Assembly (NCBI RefSeq): GCF_000306785.1
Contig: NC_017955.1
Span: forward strand, 186,001 to 250,000
DNA length: 64,000 nt
Source of the DNA: Modestobacter italicus
GTDB taxonomy: Bacteria > Actinomycetota > Actinomycetes > Mycobacteriales > Geodermatophilaceae
Reading direction: 5' to 3'
In this document: positions 59,597 to 64,000 of the stretch, piece after piece
Layout of the letters: each line of letters opens with the position of its first letter
How positions within the stretch are numbered: position 1 is the first letter of the stretch
Made by a program: the position numbers and the translations under genes
The notes under the pieces: model-generated
Told to the model about the DNA's origin: nothing
Seen by the model: only the letters and a program-made list of their open reading frames with translations
Databases searched by the model: none

Positions 59597-61135
59597 ATGG
59601 ACGACTACATCCTGGAGATGCGCTCCATCACCAAGACGTTCCCCGGCGTGAAGGCGCTGTCGGACGTGTCACTCGCGGTGCGGCGCGGCGACGTCCACGC
59701 CATCTGCGGTGAGAACGGCGCCGGCAAGTCGACGCTGATGAAGGTCCTGTCCGGGGTCTACCCGGCCGGCTCGTACGACGGCGAGATCGTCTACGACGGC
59801 GAGGTGCAGAAGTTCGGCAGCATCCGCGACAGCGAGCACCAGGGCATCGTGATCATCCACCAGGAGCTCGCGCTGGTGCCCTACCTGTCCATCGCGGAGA
59901 ACATCTTCCTGGGCAACGAGCGCAAGGGCCGCAACGGCCTGATCGACTGGAACAAGGCCAACGCCGAGGCTGCCGCGCTGCTCGCCGAGGTCGGCCTGAC
60001 GGAGAACCCGGTCACCCCGGTCGGCACCCTCGGCGTGGGCAAGCAGCAGCTGGTCGAGATCGCCAAGGCGATCTCCAAGGACGTGAAGCTGCTCATCCTC
60101 GACGAGCCGACCGCGGCGCTGAACGACACCGACTCCGCGCACCTGCTGGACCTGCTGCGGCGCTTCCGCGACCGGGGCATCACCTCGATCATCATCTCGC
60201 ACAAGCTGAACGAGATCGTGGCGATCGCGCAGCACACCACGATCATCCGCGACGGGAAGACCGTGGAGACGCTCGACATGAGCGCCCCGGACGTCGACAC
60301 CGACCGGATCATCCGCGGCATGGTCGGCCGCGACCTGGAGTCCTACTACCCCGACCGCGAGTCGCACCCCGGCGAGGAGGTGCTGCGCGTCGAGGGCTGG
60401 ACCGTCCGGCACCCCACCCAGGACCGGCTCGTCGTGGACCACGCCGACTTCAACGTGCGGGCCGGTGAGGTCATCGGCATCGCCGGCCTCATGGGCGCCG
60501 GGCGCACCGAGCTGGCGATGAGCATCTTCGGGCGCTCCTACGGGCGCTACGAGGAGGGCCGCGTGTTCGTGCACGGCCGCGAGGTCAAGGCCCGCAGCGT
60601 CTCCGAGGCCATCGACCACGGCATCGCCTACGCCACCGAGGACCGCAAGAAGTACGGCCTCAACCTCATCGAGGACATCCGGCGCAACGTCTCCGCGGCC
60701 GCCCTGTCCAAGCTCTCCACCCGGGGCTGGGTCAACGGCAACGAGGAGACCAAGATCGCCGAGGACAGCCGGCGCGACATGAACATCAAGGCGCCGAGCG
60801 TCTCGTCCATCGTCGGCAAGCTCTCGGGCGGCAACCAGCAGAAGGTCGTGCTGTCCAAGTGGCTGTTCACCGACCCGGACGTGCTGATCCTCGACGAGCC
60901 GACCCGGGGCATCGACGTGGGCGCCAAGTACGAGATCTACACGATCATCAACAAGCTGGTGGCGGCCGGCAAGGCCGTCATCGTCATCTCGTCCGAGCTG
61001 CCCGAGCTGCTCGGCATCTGTGACCGCATCTACACGCTCTCGGCCGGGCGCATCACCGGCGAGCAGCCGGTTCGTGAGGCCACCCAGGAGAGCCTCATGA
61101 AGCTGATGACCAAGGAGAGGGAGCTCGCAGCATGA
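59597..61135 (+). CDS. Sugar ABC transporter ATPase (GguA/XylG-like)
   Basis: This 512-aa protein has two nucleotide-binding halves. First half: Walker [16 protein letters not shown], signature region [15 protein letters not shown], Walker [13 protein letters not shown]. Second half: a degenerate P-loop [19 protein letters not shown], signature [16 protein letters not shown] and [13 protein letters not shown]. This asymmetry is standard for monosaccharide importers of the CUT2 class. Its TGA overlaps the permease ATG by 4 bp. Confidence 0.96.
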   Translation: MDDYILEMRSITKTFPGVKALSDVSLAVRRGDVHAICGENGAGKSTLMKVLSGVYPAGSYDGEIVYDGEVQKFGSIRDSEHQGIVIIHQELALVPYLSIAENIFLGNERKGRNGLIDWNKANAEAAALLAEVGLTENPVTPVGTLGVGKQQLVEIAKAISKDVKLLILDEPTAALNDTDSAHLLDLLRRFRDRGITSIIISHKLNEIVAIAQHTTIIRDGKTVETLDMSAPDVDTDRIIRGMVGRDLESYYPDRESHPGEEVLRVEGWTVRHPTQDRLVVDHADFNVRAGEVIGIAGLMGAGRTELAMSIFGRSYGRYEEGRVFVHGREVKARSVSEAIDHGIAYATEDRKKYGLNLIEDIRRNVSAAALSKLSTRGWVNGNEETKIAEDSRRDMNIKAPSVSSIVGKLSGGNQQKVVLSKWLFTDPDVLILDEPTRGIDVGAKYEIYTIINKLVAAGKAVIVISSELPELLGICDRIYTLSAGRITGEQPVREATQESLMKLMTKERELAA

Positions 61136-62403
61136 CCAGGACCGTGGGGCCACAGCCCGGGGCATCACCGGAGACCAACCAGACCCCGGCGGAGGTCGCC
61201 GACGCGCAGGCCCAGGCCACCAAGGTCGGCACCAGCGACATCCGCGAGCTGCTCACCCGCAACCTCCGGCAGAGCGGCATCTACATCGCGTTCTTCGTCG
61301 TGGTGGTGCTGTTCGCCATCCTGACCGGCGGCACGTCGCTCAGCCCGGGCAACATCACCAACATCGTCCTCCAGTACTCCTACGTGCTGGTGCTGGCGAT
61401 CGGCATGGTCATCGTCATCATCGCCGGCCACATCGACCTGTCGGTGGGCTCGGTCGTCGCGCTGACCGGTGCCACCTCCGCCGTCCTGGTCATCCGGCAG
61501 GGCGCGCCGTGGTGGGTCGGCATGCTCGCGGCGATCGCCGTCGGCCTCCTGGTCGGCGTCTGGCAGGGCTTCTGGGTCGCCTACGTCGGGATCCCGGCGT
61601 TCATCGTGACCCTGGCCGGCATGCTCATCTTCCGCGGGCTGACGCTGCAGGTGCTGGACAACATCTCGCTGTCGCCGTTCACCCCGGAGTACCAGAAGGT
61701 CTCCAGCGGCTTCCTCAACGGCCTGCTCGGCGGCAACGGCTACGACGCCTTCACGCTGCTCATCGGTGCGCTCGCGGTGGCCGGCTACGCGGTCAGCGGC
61801 TTCCGCACCCGGGTGGCGCGGATCCGCTACAAGCAGCCGGTGGAGAGCTTCCCGCTCTTCGTCGCCCGGGTCGTCGTCGTCGCCGCCGTGGTCATGTACT
61901 TCGCCTGGCAGCTGGCCCACGCCCGCGGCCTGCCGATCGTGCTGATCATCCTGGGTGTGCTGATCACCGTCTACGGCATGATCACCAAGCGCTCGGTCTT
62001 CGGGCGCCAGGTGTACGCCATCGGCGGCAACCTGGCGGCGGCCACGCTGTCCGGTGTCAAGGTCCGGATGGTCAACTTCTGGATCTTCGTCAACATGGGC
62101 TTCCTGGCGGCGGTCGCGGGGATCATCTACTCCTCGCGCTCCAACGGTGCGCAGCCGGCGGCCGGGCAGAACTTCGAGCTCGACGCCATCGCGGCCGCCT
62201 TCATCGGTGGCGCCGCCGTCACCGGTGGTGTCGGCACGGTGGCCGGCGCGATGGTCGGTGGTCTGCTCGTCGCCGTCCTGAGCAACGGCATGCAGCTGCA
62301 GGGCGTCGACCAGTCGATCCAGTCGGTCATCAAGGGCCTCATCCTGCTGCTCGCCGTCGCCTTCGACGTCTACAACAAGCGGCGGGCCGGCTCCTCCCGC
62401 TGA
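61132..62403 (+). CDS. Sugar ABC transporter permease (GguB/XylH-like)
   Basis: This 423-aa CUT2-family permease has about ten membrane segments, including [20 protein letters not shown] and [17 protein letters not shown], both hallmark stretches, and [17 protein letters not shown] near the C-terminal half. The extra length compared with RbsC (~320 aa) matches the GguB/XylH subgroup with an added loop. It completes the importer with the preceding two genes. Confidence 0.96.
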   Translation: MTRTVGPQPGASPETNQTPAEVADAQAQATKVGTSDIRELLTRNLRQSGIYIAFFVVVVLFAILTGGTSLSPGNITNIVLQYSYVLVLAIGMVIVIIAGHIDLSVGSVVALTGATSAVLVIRQGAPWWVGMLAAIAVGLLVGVWQGFWVAYVGIPAFIVTLAGMLIFRGLTLQVLDNISLSPFTPEYQKVSSGFLNGLLGGNGYDAFTLLIGALAVAGYAVSGFRTRVARIRYKQPVESFPLFVARVVVVAAVVMYFAWQLAHARGLPIVLIILGVLITVYGMITKRSVFGRQVYAIGGNLAAATLSGVKVRMVNFWIFVNMGFLAAVAGIIYSSRSNGAQPAAGQNFELDAIAAAFIGGAAVTGGVGTVAGAMVGGLLVAVLSNGMQLQGVDQSIQSVIKGLILLLAVAFDVYNKRRAGSSR

Positions 62404-62463
62404 CGGTCCGCAGGACCACCGACGGGGGGCGGCAACGTGGCCGCCCCCATGAAGGAGGCGACC

Positions 62464-63483
62464 GTGCTGCCCGAGGGGGCGCCGCGAGCGTTGGGCATGT
62501 CGGACGTCGCGGCTCGGGCCGGCGTCTCGCACCAGACCGTGTCCCGGGTCGTCAACGGCCACCCGAACGTCGCCGCGAGCACCCGGGAACGCGTGCTCCG
62601 GGCCATCGCCGAGCTGGGCTACCGGCCCAACGCGGCGGCCCGGGCGCTGGTCACCGGGTCGTCGCGGACGATCGGCCTGGTCACCTCGCACATCAACCAG
62701 TACGGCCCGGCGCAGACCCTGCTCGGGCTCGAGCAGGCCGCCCGGGCGGCCGGCTACTCGCTGAGCGTCGCGATCCTCGACGACGACAGCGAGCGGGCGA
62801 TGCGCGAGGCGGTCGACCGGTTCGTCGCGCAGTCGGTCGACGCGGTGGTGGCGCTGTCCACCTACGGCCAGGCCGTCGACGCGCTGCGCCGGTTCACCGC
62901 GCCGGTGCCGCTGATCGCGGTCCAGGTGGGCCGGGGTGAGCAGCACCCGACCGTCTGGGTCGACCAGGAGCTGGGTGCCGAGCTCGCCGTCCGGCACCTG
63001 CTCGACCTCGGCCACCGCACCGTCCACCACGTCACCGGTCCGGTCGACTCGCTGGAGGCGCGGGGCCGGGTGCGGGGCTGGCGCCGGGCGCTGATCGAGG
63101 CCGGGGCGCCGGTGCCCGAGCCGGTCGAGGGCGACTGGATGGCCTCGGCCGGGTACGCCGCCGGCCGCCGGCTGGCCGGGCTCCGCCGGCAGGGCGCGGA
63201 CGTCACCGCGGTCTTCCTCGCCAACGACCAGATGGCCCTCGGGCTGCTGAACGCGCTGACCGAGGAGGGCGTGCACGTGCCGCGGGACATCAGCGTGGTC
63301 GGCTTCGACGACGTCCCGGAGGCCGCGTACTACTCCCCGCCGCTCACCACGGTCCGGCAGGACTTCGCCGAGCTGGGTCGCCGCGGGGTCCAGCTGGTGC
63401 TGTGCCGGCTGCACGGCGAGGACCTGCAACCCGATCCGGTGGTGCCGCAGCTGGTCGTGCGACGCTCCACCGGCCCGGTTTGA
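62464..63483 (+). CDS. LacI-family transcriptional regulator
   Basis: This 339-aa repressor has an N-terminal helix-turn-helix (MSDVAARAGVSHQTVSRVVN) and hinge (RPNAAARALVTG), then a sugar-binding core ending with VFLANDQMALGLLNAL and the ISVVGFDDVPEAAYYSPPLTT block. GTG 62464 is chosen because AAGGAGG stands 5 bases upstream; a longer frame from 62437 has no such site. It probably senses the imported pentose or a derivative. The matching operators at 58179 and 63493 define the local regulon. Confidence 0.93.
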   Translation: MLPEGAPRALGMSDVAARAGVSHQTVSRVVNGHPNVAASTRERVLRAIAELGYRPNAAARALVTGSSRTIGLVTSHINQYGPAQTLLGLEQAARAAGYSLSVAILDDDSERAMREAVDRFVAQSVDAVVALSTYGQAVDALRRFTAPVPLIAVQVGRGEQHPTVWVDQELGAELAVRHLLDLGHRTVHHVTGPVDSLEARGRVRGWRRALIEAGAPVPEPVEGDWMASAGYAAGRRLAGLRRQGADVTAVFLANDQMALGLLNALTEEGVHVPRDISVVGFDDVPEAAYYSPPLTTVRQDFAELGRRGVQLVLCRLHGEDLQPDPVVPQLVVRRSTGPV

Positions 63484-63492
63484 CCGCTGCTG

Positions 63493-63508
63493 TTGTTAAC
63501 GCTAACAA
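63493..63508. promoter_or_regulatory. LacI-type operator upstream of the FGGY kinase gene
   Basis: TTGTTAACGCTAACAA is a 16-bp palindrome broken only at the centre. It lies 10 bases after the LacI stop and 78 bases before the kinase ATG. It shares its core with 58179-58193. Sites of this TGTTA-CG-TAACA type are typical for LacI-family repressors of pentose genes. Confidence 0.82.
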
Positions 63509-63586
63509 TCATCCCCCGCCGCGTCCCGCGGCCGACGGTCCGCTGGGACCAGCCTCTCGGCGGGAGCCGGGGAAGGAGCTCCTGAC

Positions 63587-64000
63587 ATGACGACGGACGC
63601 CGCCACGGCGATCACCGCGGGTCGCACGGCCCTCGGCATCGAGCTCGGGTCGACCCGGATCAAGGCGGTGCTGATCGGTCCCGACCACGCACCGCTCGCC
63701 GTCGGGAGCCACGACTGGGAGAACCAGCTCGTCGACCGGCTGTGGACCTACTCGTTGGACACCGTGTGGTCCGGGCTGCAGCGCAGCGTCGCGGCCCTGG
63801 CCGAGGACGTGCGGCGACGCCACGGCGTCGAGCTCGCCGGGGTCGGCGCACTCGGCGTCTCGGCGATGATGCACGGCTACCTCGCGTTCGACGCCGACGG
63901 CGGGCTGCTGACGCCGTTCCGCACCTGGCGCAACACGAACACCGGCCGCGCGGTGGAGCGGCTGAGCGCCGAGCTCGGCCAGAACATCCCGCACCGGTGG
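63587..64000 (+). CDS. FGGY-family carbohydrate kinase (partial, runs off the window)
   Basis: The first 138 codons, open to the edge. The phosphate-1 motif is GIELGSTRIKAVLIGPD near residue 17. SAMMHGYLAFDADG and LLTPFRTWRNTNTGRA mark the substrate-binding region of a subgroup that includes L-ribulokinase-like enzymes rather than classic xylulokinase. AAGGAG precedes the ATG. With the ChvE-like importer and shared operators, phosphorylation of a pentulose (L-ribulose likely) is the best guess; the C-terminal half would be needed to decide. Confidence 0.85.
   Translation, partial: MTTDAATAITAGRTALGIELGSTRIKAVLIGPDHAPLAVGSHDWENQLVDRLWTYSLDTVWSGLQRSVAALAEDVRRRHGVELAGVGALGVSAMMHGYLAFDADGGLLTPFRTWRNTNTGRAVERLSAELGQNIPHRW

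Noticed and set aside
62437..62463. Upstream GTG/ATG starts for the LacI gene
   Set aside because: AAGGAGG lies inside that segment and is placed for GTG 62464, so the upstream codons are probably not used.

Overview
The window is high-G+C actinobacterial DNA. The 23S gene carries an extra insertion of the kind seen in high-G+C Gram-positives, GTG starts and 4-bp ATGA/GTGA overlaps are frequent, and several genes look leaderless. Gene content and the style of short intergenic palindromes point to Geodermatophilaceae (Blastococcus, Geodermatophilus or Modestobacter); that family placement is inference. I see no phage, insertion sequence, CRISPR array or tRNA gene. The region reads as core chromosome.

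Layout. (1) 72-5449 is a complete rrn operon (16S-23S-5S, + strand) with no spacer tRNA, a 23S processing stem and a strong terminator, followed by about 400 bp holding degenerate 22-bp palindromes. (2) 5899-7879 is a GntR(YtrA)-ABC operon with a nested palindromic operator, next to a PadR regulator with a His/Gly-rich N-terminus (8001-8753). (3) 8890-22917 is a purine-nitrogen region: urease ureABC-F-G-D, allantoinase, allantoicase, a three-subunit xanthine-dehydrogenase-type molybdoenzyme and an 8-oxoguanine-deaminase-like amidohydrolase, with a diguanylate cyclase in the middle. It links xanthine/8-oxoguanine to urea and ammonia, but uricase is not in the window. (4) 23052-25846 is a coupled operon for a DUF4397 surface protein, class E/F sortase, SigK-like sigma factor and RskA-like anti-sigma factor. 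(5) 25925-35219 holds an EgtE-like PLP enzyme, an anti-sigma-type kinase, malic enzyme, PatB/MalY, an Fpg-family glycosylase, a HAD protein and an MBL hydrolase.

(6) 35356-40724 is a two-component system followed by a MacB/LolD-type ABC transporter. (7) 40808-49300 has a HAD phosphatase, MFS exporter, universal stress protein, a two-domain Rieske protein, the DUF485-ActP acetate symporter pair behind a CRP-like site, manganese catalase and an EamA exporter. (8) 49310-57979 has a divergent soluble kinase/LuxR regulator pair, an NAD(P)-binding reductase gene interrupted by an in-frame TAG, a MutL-like ASKHA protein, a pentapeptide-repeat protein, two PH-domain membrane proteins, rhodanese and an acyl-CoA ligase. 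(9) 58179-64000 is a pentose-type sugar regulon: ChvE-like binding protein, GguA/GguB-like ABC parts, a LacI regulator and the start of an FGGY kinase. Two matching LacI-type operators bracket it.

The observations most worth following are the dispersed CTTTCG-nnnn-CGAAAG palindromes at three intergenic loci, the sortase/DUF4397/SigK/RskA operon, the His-rich PadR divergent from urease, the duplicated start region of ureB, the amber-interrupted reductase and the Rieske protein whose second domain has lost its cluster ligands. All calls come from reading the sequence; no database search was run.
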